From positions 1 to 64,000 of the forward strand of contig JAMPIV010018771.1 in assembly GCA_024509875.1 (NCBI GenBank): 64,000 nucleotides of DNA. The letters are read 5' to 3'. The position numbers were made by a program, and so were the translations under genes. Below, in pieces: positions 20,973-31,671 of this stretch. Each line of letters starts with the position of its first letter. The first letter of the stretch is position 1. The DNA is from Oreohelix idahoensis. Its lineage: Eukaryota; Mollusca; Gastropoda; Stylommatophora; Oreohelicidae. The notes beneath the pieces were generated by a model that was not told the DNA's origin, did no database searches, and worked only from the letters and a program-made list of their open reading frames with translations.

Positions 20973-22268
20973 ATGGCTGTGGTTAAGAAACTTAAAAAAG
21001 AGAAGTGTAAACTGGTAAGAACATCTGTGTCAACATTTTTGTAAAGCCACTTTTAAATCACTTTTTGTTGTTTACTCGACGTACACTTTTCTATCTGCAA
21101 AATTGTACCATCAATTCTTTGTTCCAGAATTCAGAACAAATATGGCAAAAGCAGAAGAAACCAAAAAGAAGTGCAGACAATACAGCGTGGAATATCTGAA
21201 ATATGGATTTATTTCAGCACTAAATAACCAACAACTGCCAATGTGTCTATTACGTGAGAGGGCCTTTTCAAATGAGGCGATGAAACCTTCCAGACTACTT
21301 GGACATTTGAAAAAAAATTCACCTTGATAAAACAGATAAAAGTTTGACATATTTTCAGTCACTTCGTGAAAACTTTCAGAAACGTAAAACTGTCCGTGAC
21401 ATGTCTGTCAACACTTCAGAACAAAGCTGTGATGGTTTGCGAGCTTCATACAAAATTTCATTGCTGATAGCTAAATCTGTAAAGTCTCACACAATCGCAG
21501 AAAATGTGATTCTGCCAGCTATAAGGGTTTGTGAGTACAGTTATGCATAAGTCACCTGAACAAATAATTAAAGCAATTCCGCTCAGCAATACCTCTGTTC
21601 AAAGAAGAATAGATGAAATGGATGCGAATGTTGAAAATACATTGTTCAACATACTGAGGACAACAGAATTTGCATTGCAGTTGGATGAGTCAACTTTGCC
21701 GGGCAAAGAATCTTTGCTTCTTGCACATGTTTGCTTCGTAAAAGATGAAAGCTTGGTTCAAGAGTTGTTATTATCTAAGCAACTAGTAACTGATACAAAA
21801 GGGGAGTAAAAATTTCGTGTAGTAGAGAAATGTTTCAAAGAGAAGGACATTCCGCTTACTAACATTCTTGCTTGTGCAACAGATGGGGCACCATCAATGA
21901 TAGGTTGTTACCGCGGGTTTATCGCTTTCTTAAAAGAAGCTGTACCTGGTATATTTACAATACACTGTGTAATTCACAGACAACATCTTGTCACAAAAAA
22001 TCTAAGTGATCGGCTTCACAAATCATTAAATACTGGTATCACAGCGGTTAACAAAATTAAGTCCCATGCTCTCAATTCTCGACTATTTCGAGAGCTTTGT
22101 ACTGAGAATGATGAACAGTTTGAACGTTTGCTGATGCACACAGAAGTCAGGTGGCTCTCAAAAGGAAATTATCTGAGACGCTTTTATGCTCTGTTTGAAA
22201 CTTTAGTAGAATTATTCAAAGACTCGCATGCTTCGCTTAGTACAGAACTAAAGAATATCAGGCATGAC
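20973..22268 (+). pseudogene. hAT transposase (ZBED5-like), N-terminal and central part
   Basis: A possible first exon starts at 20,973 (MAVVKKLKKEKCKL) and ends at a GTAAGA donor. The main part resumes after TTGTTCCAG at about 21,126. A BED-finger-like segment (MCLLRERAFSNEAMKPSRL) has Arg where the second zinc Cys (C-x2-C) is expected. The catalytic region follows: QLDEST with the first Asp (about 21,684) and ACATDGAPSMIG with the second (about 21,887), then HTEVRWLSKGNYLRRF. At least three frame changes or stops (near 21,325, 21,530 and 21,807) break it. Transposases of this type cut and paste hAT DNA, and domesticated relatives are ZBED5 and SCAND3. The frame is cut at 22,268 by element 2 and resumes in the same reading phase at 31,672. 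Confidence 0.88.
22264..22268. repeat. Element 2 target-site duplication, left
   Basis: ATGAC directly before the 5' LTR. The identical ATGAC follows the 3' LTR at 31,667-31,671. A perfect 5-bp duplication proves the element boundaries. Confidence 0.92.
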
Positions 22269-23367
22269 TGTTACGTACATTTATTACCTACGGGGGTAGT
22301 CTTCGGTCCTGCCAAATGTACGCAACAGTTTTATATAGTTATATTATTTGGGCGTTCGATTGATTCACGCACTGACGTGCACAAGGCAGTGTGAGTTGCT
22401 TTGGACGCACGTGTAACCTAGTGGAGAGTTTCTGACGTCATGTAAGGGGCAGCTCGGACCATATTTATGTCCGCTGTGTTATCCTTTGATTCTTGGCAAA
22501 TGTGAAATAGCCATCAGTTGTATTCGTATCTATTGGTCATCATGGCGAAGTCAATAGTGGAAGTATAAAGTAAGTGTCGCCCCATTTCTTATGGCATGTT
22601 TATTTATGTACATTAAAGTATCAGACCGCTCCTATTAATGGTCTAGCGGGAATTCATCGTAGATGACATTCCTAGAATTGGACACACGGAGTCGATAGCC
22701 TTTGAATCTTTTCGTAGAGGGAGAATACCTACAAGAAATCAAGTTAATGAATTTATATGCTTCACATGTTTAATATGCTGTTACTACAATGCCAGAAGCG
22801 TGGCATAGAATGGGAGAGGTTAGTCAACTGGAATCTCTAACCTGTTCGTATTATCATGTATGACTTTGTTTGAAAACTATATACTATATCTAACGGGATG
22901 TATGGAGAAAGTCTGGGATTATGAAGTATGATATGGAAGAATTTTATCCTGGAGTATGAATACGTTACCATGATGTACGTCCTTGAAGGAAGGTCAATGG
23001 ACTTGAATGAGCGGAATAGTATATGGTAACAGTTTTGTGATCCTCAGTCACTTGAGTCAGAGGACTTTATTAGTAGAGAATCTTCAGGAACTTTAAAAGT
23101 AATTATCAACATGTTGACGTATGATTTCTGCGCCTGTGACGATGTTAGTCTTGTCCACTCCGTATGTGCTGTGTTGAATAAAATCTATGTACAGTCACCA
23201 CCGACTTCTGTGCTGCCAGTACTTGCCCAGTTCACCCAGTTCAATACTACTTGTTGAAGTTCGTTTGAAGAATATTGTTGACATTCGTTCATTTTAACCA
23301 TTCGCGTTTTAAGCTACCACTTCACCAGTATAACCTAACTGAACTCAACGATAAAACGGAGTCAACA
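22269..23367 (+). repeat. Element 2, 5' LTR
   Basis: Starts TGTTACGTACAT and ends GTCAACA. TATATAG-type sequence lies near 22,333 and an AATAAA polyadenylation signal at 23,177-23,182. It has four extra bases (CCTA) near the end relative to the 3' LTR. Confidence 0.95.
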
Positions 23368-24449
23368 ATAATTGGTATGCCAGTGTGGTCTGGAAATATC
23401 TAACTTCCAAAGAACGTACTCAATACTTTTCTGTGAAAAGAAGATTTTAACTTTCAAGTCACCAACATCTCGAACTTGGAACCCAGTGGGATGAGAAATC
23501 AGATTCAACTTACGTTTACCAAGGTCAAGGTCTTCAATCAACCTCCACGTCAAGTTTCACAGTGACTGATTACTTGGAGATCATCTCTTCATCATTATTG
23601 CGTGCGAGCTGTAATCTAGAGAAGCAGAACGAAGTATTTTATCTGTAGACGTACATCCACGGAGACGAGGCACATTGATTTTTTACCTGCACGCGAGATG
23701 AGTATAACGTGTTTCCGTTGTATACTTTATTACGCTTAGTTGTGCCTTCCGTGATATGTCCACATTCATATTTTTCGTGTTAAATTAAGTGTTATATGTT
23801 GTGTATTCTTCGTGGGAGGTAGGGAGGTTGATCTGACGAACGAGATCCATCTCGAAGCCAATTCGGGCTCTTCGTCAGACGTTCTGTAGGACATTATTTT
23901 GCAGACTTCCCGCAGTGGAATGTTCCTACGCGTGAGCGTAGAAGGATCTTTGGTCCACTGTGTCTGGTAGTCTGTGACACCTGACTGTTTTAGCTGTTTC
24001 GTCAAGTTTTAATTGTTGTTTTTGGTAGTTATTTTTACTTGTACCTTATTTTCATGATGTATTTTGTATGTGATTATTGTCCATCTTACCTGACTGTCGT
24101 TCATTTTTTTACAAAGCATATGTTTTTACACTGTGTTGTCAATTGTCTTGTGCATTATTTGATCGTAGATGTCATCGTAATTTTTTACGACATTCTATTT
24201 TAGTTCCACATTTTATTTTATTTGATTTCTACGACTGTAGTCATTTGTCTTGATTATCGTGTCGTGTCAGTATTGTGCTATTGTCTGTCACGTTATTGCT
24301 TTCACACCATTTCATGTTATAAATTACATTATTAATTATTAATATTATTGCCTATTATATAAATTGATTTTACCGTTCTAGAACAGGAACGAAAACCACT
24401 AGTTGTAGTAACAATTTTAAGTAGTATTATTACATAATAAAATTGAATA
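23368..24449 (+). other. Element 2 leader, non-coding
   Basis: About 1.1 kb between LTR and gag. A TTGGTATGCCAG block starts within about six bases of the LTR and is the candidate primer-binding site, with no tRNA assigned. Only short frames occur here. Confidence 0.6.
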
Positions 24450-25756
24450 ATGGCTACCTTAGACTATTTCATTAAGCAAGCAAAAGCTCTTCAGATGGCT
24501 CCTGAGGAAGCAAAAGCATTTGCACTTGCAGAATATAAGAAAGCTCAAGAAATAGAAGCTGATCAGAGAAGGTTAGAAACTTTACGTTTGGAAAATTTGA
24601 AATTTGAGGCAGATCAAAAAAGGATTGAGGCTGAGGAGAATGAAAAGAAGAGGAAATTTATAGCTGAGGAAGAGGAGAAAAAAATGAGATTAACTGCTGA
24701 GGAGGATGAAAAGAAGAGGAAATTTATAGCTGAGGAAGAGGAGAAAAAAATGAGATTAGCCGCTGAATTAGAAGAGAAACGATTTCAGCGAGAGGCAGAA
24801 CAGAAGCAAAGGGAGGCTGAAGATAGACTTAAAAAGGAAATGGAAGAAAAAAGATTAATAGCTGAAAAAGAAATGGAAGTTAAACAAAAAGAAATGCAAG
24901 AAAGAAGATTAATAGCTGAACAAAACACAAAAGACTTCAGCTTGAGATGGAAGAGAATGAAAGAAAACGACAGCATGAACTGAAATTAGCAGAGTCAGAA
25001 TATGAGAGACTTAAGTTAACTCAGGAATCTAATTCTCAGAGAACTTTTGAAAGCCAAACTTCATCCAGACATGATAATTTTAAGGAAATTCACCTTAAAT
25101 TACCAAAATTTAATCCCCCGTCTGATGACGTGATATTCTTCCTGGATAGGTTTGAGGCCACTTGTGTGTCTTATAACGTGGATAAAGCTCTATACTGTAC
25201 ATATTTATCCAGATTACTCACAGGGGACGCATTAGCAGTTTATCATACCACCAGCATTGGTGAGAAAAATGACTATAATGCTCTTAGAGCGGCACTTCTG
25301 CAAAAATTCCAAATGACAGAAGACCAATATCGATCAAGATTTCATACATTACTACCTCAATCTAGCAGAAATTTTAGTGATTTTCTGTCACAAATACGAC
25401 TAACATTAGAAAGATGGATCGAATTATCCAAAATTGAAAAGTCGTATGAAGGTCTCTTCGATTTACTGATGCGCGATAAGGTACTTTCGTCTGTAAATCC
25501 TACATTTCTCGCATTTTTACACGAACGGAAACCTTTATCTATGAAAGACTTAGAACAGCATGCTAAAAATTTTTGCACTGCTCACCCAAACATGGATCTA
25601 AGTAATGCACAGATTAAGAATGAATTGCCTGTTGCTTTTGCAGCACAACAAAACAATTTTTCACGCAATCGTTCTTTTAGTGCTGACAGATATGTCAATA
25701 AGGGAAATAATGACAATTTTAACAATGGTAATTTTTACAAAGGGAAGCAATTTTAA
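24450..25756 (+). CDS. gag: Element 2 Gag, one frameshift
   Basis: The ATG at 24,450 (MATLDYFIKQAKAL) opens a 177-codon frame. After residue about 35 it is a long charged coiled coil of repeated units such as AEEEEKKMRL and AEEDEKKRKF. A one-base shift near 24,940 moves into a frame running to 25,756. That frame contains the capsid region (LPKFNPPSDDVIFFLDRFEA; ALRAALLQKFQMTEDQYRSR; FSDFLSQIRLTLERWIELS) and the start of a basic, Asn-rich tail. The fold is like the SCAN-type gypsy capsid by pattern, not proven. No CCHC zinc knuckle is present, unlike elements 1 and 3. The frame ends in TAA inside the Asn/Gly-rich tail, which resumes in the same phase afterwards, so the stop looks like a mutation or a readthrough stop. 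Confidence 0.86.
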
Positions 25757-26620
25757 CAGTCTGCTCCATTTAATGTTTCTTGGAACCAGGCTCACAGATC
25801 GCGAGATTTTGGTAACAATAATTATAAAAATAATCAAGGACATTATAATAAACAAAACTGGAGATCAAGATCTCAGGGTCCGCAAAACAAACAATTTTTT
25901 GGAAATAAACCATTTTACCAACATCATAACGATCATTATACAAATTATCGGACTCATCCAAATTTTAACTCTAGCAGAAACTACAGTTATGGCAATTTTA
26001 ATGACAAAAATCAAAATCGATCGCGTCGACGAGATAGATCGTTGAGTAATACGAATAGACATTCTAATGTCGCTTTTAGTGATACACAGGCTAACATTGA
26101 ACAGGGTAAAGGAGCTGAAACTCATAATGCTATGTGTTGTTCTCTTGATTGTACCCAAGTCAAAGATTGTTCAGAATGCTCTACTCTTTTCCAGCCCAGG
26201 GCGATCACGACGCTGCGTTGCGGACATACCTTACCTAGTCTACCTGCAGTCTGTACGGCCACTGCTGCGTCAGTACACCAGGGACAGGGCTCTCTTAAGT
26301 TTAACAAGGGATTTGTCAACAATATTTCATGCGCTCTCCGATTTGGCTCTGGTAGCAGCACAGTCGGCGTCCGGACTTCGCTGATCAACCCAAGTTGTGC
26401 CACGGGCCGGGTTGTCAAGTGTGTAACGTTTGGTGGCACAATTGAAACATTTGCCACTGCTATTATTGATCTTAATACACCATTTTTTTCAGGAAAGATT
26501 TAAGCTTGTCTCCTTCCGAATCCAATTTGTGATTTAATACTTGGTCGCATACATGGTATTAAAGAGTGTACACCACAGCAAATTGCTGAATGGGAAGAGC
26601 GACATATTCAAACTGCAAAT
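25757..26620 (+). pseudogene. pro: Element 2 nucleocapsid tail and protease, damaged active site
   Basis: In phase with Gag, the frame after the TAA encodes an Arg/Asn/Tyr/Gly-rich basic segment (NKQNWRSRSQGP; NRSRRRDRS) that probably binds RNA in place of a zinc knuckle. A retropepsin-like domain follows, recognisable by SSTVGVRTSLINPS, the FGGTIETF flap region and, after a frame change at about 26,503, NPICDLILGRIHG. At the catalytic position the sequence is LRFGSGSS where an Asp-Thr/Ser-Gly triad is expected, so the aspartate is not encoded. Stops at 26,503 and 26,791 interrupt the link to integrase. This copy could not process its own polyprotein unless the base calls here are wrong. Confidence 0.72.
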
Positions 26621-26777
26621 GCAGTAGTGACTAGAGCGCAAGCTACTAATATGTCGCATGATACACCTATGGAACCTACAGTTCATACCACTTGTGATGA
26701 TGATGCTCCTATTTCACGGGAGTTGTTTGCAACATTGCAAAAGAATGATGATTCATTAAAAAAAAATTTTTCAGTAT

Positions 26778-27473
26778 GTGAACAAAAATAATACCAGCAA
26801 CAAACTTGCAAAATCTAGACATGACTTTATACTTAAAAATGGGATTTTGGTTAGAGTAATACGAGAAAAGGATTCATCCTTATGTTCTCAGATTATAGTC
26901 CCATCCTGTATGAGATCTCGTATATTACGACATGCGCATGACTCGCAATGTGCGGGCCATATGGGTTTTTCGCGCACCAAATCCAGAGTGCTTTCGGCAT
27001 TCTACTGGCCAGGCGTCGATAAGGACATCACTCTCTATTGTCGGTCTTGTTTGATATGTCAAGAAGTTAAGGTACGGGGTCCATTTCATGCGGCTCCTAT
27101 TCAAGCTGCGGACATCCCGATTAGACCATTTGATAAAATGGCTATAGACATTATTGGTCCAATGCTTCCATCTGCTAGAGGGCATACGCATATCCTTACG
27201 TGCATTGATATGTGCACTCGCTGGCCTGAGGCCATCCCTCTCAAGAACACTTCATCTGCCAGTGTAGCAGAGGCATTGATGTTAATCTTCTCACGCATTG
27301 GTTTTCCACGGAAAATCTTGTCGGATCATGGGGTTCAGTTCATTTCTGAATCCATGTCTCAAGTTATGAAGACATTAGGTATAGACAGATCTCTTAGTTC
27401 TATTTATCATCCGATGTCAAATGGGTTAATTGAGCGTCCAATAGGACACTCAAGCAGTTGTTGGGTAAGATGA
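26778..27473 (+). CDS. pol: Element 2 integrase, zinc-binding and catalytic domains
   Basis: About 220 meaningful codons. The zinc-binding region is H54, H61, C91 and C94 (HDSQCAGHMG ... YCRSCLICQ) with FYWPGVDKDI between. The core has Asp124 (MAIDIIGP), Asp183 (LSDHGVQF) and Glu219 (SNGLIE), with exactly 35 residues between the last two: D,D-35-E. It inserts the element's DNA copy into the genome. It lies between protease and RT, upstream of RT, which is the Gmr1-like order. The frame shifts by one base near 27,460. The C-terminal part continues in the next long frame, which overlaps it by 16 bases. The polyprotein start is not known and the first Met is nominal. Confidence 0.93.
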   Translation: MNKNNTSNKLAKSRHDFILKNGILVRVIREKDSSLCSQIIVPSCMRSRILRHAHDSQCAGHMGFSRTKSRVLSAFYWPGVDKDITLYCRSCLICQEVKVRGPFHAAPIQAADIPIRPFDKMAIDIIGPMLPSARGHTHILTCIDMCTRWPEAIPLKNTSSASVAEALMLIFSRIGFPRKILSDHGVQFISESMSQVMKTLGIDRSLSSIYHPMSNGLIERPIGHSSSCWVR

Positions 27474-29575
27474 CTCAAGACCATCCCCAAGACTGGGATC
27501 GGGTCCTACCCGCTTGTCTCTTTGCGTATCGCGAAGTACAAAATCAAGCAACGGGGTTTTCGCCATTTCAACTTGTTTTCGGCATGCAACCACGCGGTCC
27601 GATGTCGTTAATCCACGACTTATTGGTTGACGAGAATATTGAAGAGGAAACTCAATCCTCTTATGAGTATGTGATCTCTCTGAGAAAGAGAATCATAGAT
27701 GCTTGTAGATTAGCTACTGCATCATCCGAACAAGCCAAAGAAAAAGCTCTTCTATTTGCAAACAAATATAGACGTCTTCGCCAGCTTATTCCTGGTGACG
27801 AAGCTTTTGTCTTACTACCTGCGCATAATAATCGTCTTTTAATTACCTGGAGAGGTCCTTTCAGGATCATCTCAAGAATATCCGATGTCGACTACATCGT
27901 TGATGTTAATGGTAAACATAAAACCTTCCACATTAATATGTTGAAGGAATATTACTCACGTCCTGATTATCTACAATCAGTGTTCCAAGCAACTGACGAT
28001 CCTACACCGCCTATTCAACACTATTCTAGTTTGTCTGTCATCCAAGAAGAGGAATCTTCTTTCGATGATGTACAACTACCAATACCAGTTGTACCACTCC
28101 ATTCCACTGAGAAATGGAATGATGTTACTATCTCATCTACTCTTACTGATGATCAACGTCAGCAAGTCTCTAATATTCTACACACGTATGAGGATGTCCT
28201 CACTGACATCCCAGGTCATACGTCAGTCATCCAACATGACATTATTCTGACTGACGATACACCGATTCGAGTTCGCCCATATCCTATTCCTTTACACTTT
28301 CGTGATAAGGTTGATAAGGAATTGGATGAGATGCTTCAATTAAATATAATTGAACCATCTTCATCACCATATTCTTCTTCTATGGTAATCATTAGGAAGA
28401 AGGACAACAATATACGTCTTTGCGTAGATTACAGGAAATTAAACAAAGTTACAAAATTCGATGCGGAACCATTACCTCTTTTAGACGACTTATTAGAGAA
28501 ATTATCTCATGCCACATTCTTTTCGAAATTTGACCTTTCAAAGGGTTATTGGCAAGTGCCATTAACCCCTAAAGCAAAGCCATTCACCGCTTTCTCGACG
28601 CCACGGGGTCTTTTTCAATGGAATTTTATGCCATTCGGTCTAATGAATGCGCCAGCTACCTTTGTACGCATGATGCGCCGCATATTGTCTCATCGTCCCG
28701 ATGTCATTACTTATATAGATGACATCTGTCTTTTCAGTGACTCTTGGGATGAACATATTCAGGGTTTAAAATCTTTACTTTCTACCTTACGGGATTATAA
28801 CTTAACAGCGAAACCTTCAAAGGCTTTTGTCGGTTTTCATGACATCTCATTTCTTGGTCACCGTATAGGTCGCGGTTTAATGTATACAGAAGACAGTAAC
28901 GTCTCTAAAATTTTAAACATCTCAGCACCTAAGACAAAAAAACAAGTGAGGTCGCTCTTAGGACTAATACAGTTCTATTCTAAATTCATCCCTCATTTGT
29001 CTACTATAACTGCACCTCTTTCTTCGTTACTGAAGAAGGGCACATCTAATGTAATAAAGTGGTCGCAGGATCATCAAACGGCTTTAGATTATATAAAACA
29101 ATTTTTTTCAAATAAGCCTTTTTTAAGGTTGCCTAACAAAGATCTCACCTTTGTTCTTCGCAGTGATGCTTCTTCCTACGCTATCGCGGCAGTTTTGATG
29201 CAGGAATACGGAGGCACCTTATTTCCGGTTATGTACGTATCCAGAAAGCTTACGACGAGCGAGATGAAGTATTTTGTTCTAGATAAAGAGCTCCTCGCTC
29301 TTGTCTGGTCAATCAATAAACTGGATCGTTATCTCCTCGGATCACACTTTGTGGTGGAATCCGACCAGAAAGCTCTTACAGCACTGAACACAGGGAACGT
29401 GAAGTCATCAAAGTCAGCGCGTTACGCTATTGCGCTTCAACCGTTCCATTTTGAGATACGAGCTATTCCTGGAGTACAGAATGTGTTTGCAGACTGTCTT
29501 TCAAGATACCCTAGTGAACATGTCGAAATTAAACCACTTCCAGATGGTGAAACGTCCTCACAGAAACATGAATAA
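27458..29575 (+). CDS. pol: Element 2 integrase C-terminus, reverse transcriptase and RNase H
   Basis: A 705-codon uninterrupted frame. Residues 1-60 finish the integrase core (LPACLFAYREVQNQATGFSP). Residues about 110-165 are the GPY/F module (LLITWRGPF ... TFHINMLKEYY). RT spans about 225-480: LCVDYRKLNKVT, FSKFDLSKGYWQVP, WNFMPFGLMNAPATF, catalytic YIDD with Asp421-Asp422, and FLGHRIG. The connection (VRSLLGLIQFYSKFIPHLS) leads to RNase H with Asp570 (LRSDASSYAIAAVL), Glu in LDKELLAL and Asp in VESDQKAL, ending GVQNVFADCLSRYP. There is no integrase after RNase H. This is the best-preserved coding region in the window and all RT and RNase H catalytic residues are present. Confidence 0.96.
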   Translation: MLGKMTQDHPQDWDRVLPACLFAYREVQNQATGFSPFQLVFGMQPRGPMSLIHDLLVDENIEEETQSSYEYVISLRKRIIDACRLATASSEQAKEKALLFANKYRRLRQLIPGDEAFVLLPAHNNRLLITWRGPFRIISRISDVDYIVDVNGKHKTFHINMLKEYYSRPDYLQSVFQATDDPTPPIQHYSSLSVIQEEESSFDDVQLPIPVVPLHSTEKWNDVTISSTLTDDQRQQVSNILHTYEDVLTDIPGHTSVIQHDIILTDDTPIRVRPYPIPLHFRDKVDKELDEMLQLNIIEPSSSPYSSSMVIIRKKDNNIRLCVDYRKLNKVTKFDAEPLPLLDDLLEKLSHATFFSKFDLSKGYWQVPLTPKAKPFTAFSTPRGLFQWNFMPFGLMNAPATFVRMMRRILSHRPDVITYIDDICLFSDSWDEHIQGLKSLLSTLRDYNLTAKPSKAFVGFHDISFLGHRIGRGLMYTEDSNVSKILNISAPKTKKQVRSLLGLIQFYSKFIPHLSTITAPLSSLLKKGTSNVIKWSQDHQTALDYIKQFFSNKPFLRLPNKDLTFVLRSDASSYAIAAVLMQEYGGTLFPVMYVSRKLTTSEMKYFVLDKELLALVWSINKLDRYLLGSHFVVESDQKALTALNTGNVKSSKSARYAIALQPFHFEIRAIPGVQNVFADCLSRYPSEHVEIKPLPDGETSSQKHE

Positions 29576-30550
29576 CTTTGTACATGGTCACTGATTATAC
29601 ATCTGTGGAGACTATGTGTAGTTCTGCAGTATTCGTATATATATAACTTTCAGAATATACTTACGTATGGATTATAACATTATTTCTTCTGAAGTAACGT
29701 TTTGTTAGAACGGGAACAGTGATATTAAAGTAACATTTTTTTTTTAGTATGGAAACATTGGTAAGAGTGACAAATAGACATTCACTATTGTTATGGAACA
29801 GATTACACTACATATCGTGTTCGTAAGCGTATTTCAGGCATGGTACATTGAGAACATATTCTTGTCGATTTAACTAGTTCTAAAAGAATATTAACAATGA
29901 GTGAAATTGAAATCACTTAGAATAAATTAGTAATTAGTTATTTGTTCATAAATTAAGTACTATTAATTAGTATAATTCAATTTAATCAATTTGATTGATT
30001 ATAAATCACACATCTACTAACTTTTATTAGTGTTTCGCAATACGTGTATTCACGTATCCCACTACATGATATCTCACTTTTAGATAACTAGTCAAACTTA
30101 CTAGTGTTAGGAAATAGTAAGTGCGTTGCTTCTTAAAGTTTTAATTATGCTTTGTTTCATTTTGCATGTTGTATTTTAAAATTTTCTGTTTTATTGATTC
30201 TTTTATCATTGATCATCATCAGTGTTGCTGTTCATTTTCATTTTTGAAATCATATGTTTCAAATTTCTTTTAAAACAATTTTGTTGAATTTTATTATCAT
30301 CTTTTTTTTTATGGTTTATTTCATTTTCATTTTCATCTTCTTTTTTACTTCGAATATTACCACATCGTTCCAAAGTAGGTCGATGGTGGATGTGTGCTTT
30401 AATGCATACTATCATTTAGTTATATTGTTTTCATTTAATATTCTTTTCTTAATATGATATAATTTTATGCATGTCAAAAATCTTGTTGTAGTTTTGACTC
30501 ACCTCTCTCGAGTAATTAGTTCGAAAAAAATTAATAGAATTAATTTTTTT
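29576..30550 (+). other. Element 2 non-coding segment between RNase H and polypurine tract
   Basis: Nearly 1 kb of AT-rich sequence with no frame longer than about 70 codons. One hydrophobic Phe/Ile-rich frame (30,254-30,457) comes from T-rich low-complexity DNA and is not an envelope gene. Confidence 0.65.
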
Positions 30551-30571
30551 AAGGGGAGGTGATAAGGGAGC
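30551..30571 (+). promoter_or_regulatory. Element 2 polypurine tract
   Basis: AAGGGGAGGTGATAAGGGAG immediately precedes the 3' LTR. It is nearly all purine, as needed for plus-strand priming. Confidence 0.85.
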
Positions 30572-31666
30572 TGTTACGTACATTTATTACCTACGGGGGT
30601 AGTCTTCGGTCCTGCCAAATGTACGCACCAGTTTTATATAGTTATATTATTTGGGCGTTCGATTGATTCACGCACTGACGTGCACAAGGCAGTGTGAGTT
30701 GCTTTGGACGCACGTGTAACCTAGTGGAGAGTTTCTGACGTCATGTAAGGGGCAGCTCGGACCATATTTATGTCCGCTGTGTTATCCTTTGATTCTTGGC
30801 AAATGTGAAATAGCCATTAGTTGTATTGGTATCTATTGGTCTTCATGGCGAAGTCAATAGTGGAAGTATAAAGTAAGTGTCGCCCCATTTCTTATGGCAT
30901 GTTTATTTATGTACATTAAAGTATCAGGCCGCTCCTATTAATGGTCTAGCGGGAATTCATCGTAGATGACATTCCTAGAATTGGACACACGGAGTCGATA
31001 GCCTTTGAATCTTTTCGTAGAGGGAGAATACCTACAAGAAATCAAGTTAATGAATTTATATGCTTCACATGTTTAATATGCTGTTACTACAATGCCAGAA
31101 GCGTGGCATAGAATGGGAGAGGTTAGTCAACTGGAATCTCTAACCTGTTCGTATTATCATGTATGACTTTGTTTGAAAACTATATACTATATCTAACGGG
31201 ATGTATGGAGAAAGTCTGGGATTATGAAGTATGATATGGAAGAATTTTATCCTGGAGTATGAATACGTTACCATGATGTACGTCCTTGAAGGAAGGTCAA
31301 TGGACTTGAATGAGCGGAATAGTATATGGTAACAGTTTTGTGATCCTCAGTCACTTGAGTCAGAGGACTTTATTAGTAGAGAATCTTCAGGAACTTTGAA
31401 AGTAATTATCAACATGTTGACGTATGATTTCTGCGCCTGTGACGATGTTAGTCTTGTCCACTCCGTATGTGCTGTGTTGAATAAAATCTATGTACAGTCA
31501 CCACCGACTTCTGTGCTGCCAGTACTTGCCCAGTTCACCCAGTTCAATACTACTTGTTGAAGTTCGTTTGAAGAATATTGTTGACATTCGTTCATTTTAA
31601 CCATTCGCGTTTTAAGCTACCACTTCACCAGTATAAACTGAACTCAACGATAAAACGGAGTCAACA
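30572..31666 (+). repeat. Element 2, 3' LTR
   Basis: Starts TGTTACGTACAT and ends GTCAACA. Polyadenylation signal AATAAA at 31,480-31,485. By eye it shows fewer than ten differences from the 5' LTR. Confidence 0.95.
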
Positions 31667-31671
31667 ATGAC
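31667..31671. repeat. Element 2 target-site duplication, right
   Basis: ATGAC, identical to 22,264-22,268. Confidence 0.92.

Larger units (their letters stand above)
22269..31666 (+). mobile_element. LTR retrotransposon element 2 (Gmr1-like), full length
   Basis: 9,398 bases with LTRs of 1,099 and 1,095 bases, perfect ATGAC duplication, polypurine tract, Gag, protease, complete integrase, RT and RNase H. The domain order is Gag-PR-INT-RT-RH. LTRs differ at only a few positions, so insertion is recent. It interrupts the hAT transposase. A small number of frameshifts and one in-frame stop prevent a continuous polyprotein. Some of these lie by homopolymers and could be sequence errors. Confidence 0.95.

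Noticed and set aside
30254..30457. Hydrophobic frame after RNase H in element 2, possible envelope-like protein
   Set aside because: It is T-rich low-complexity DNA read as Phe/Ile, with no signal peptide plus ectodomain pattern and only 67 codons.
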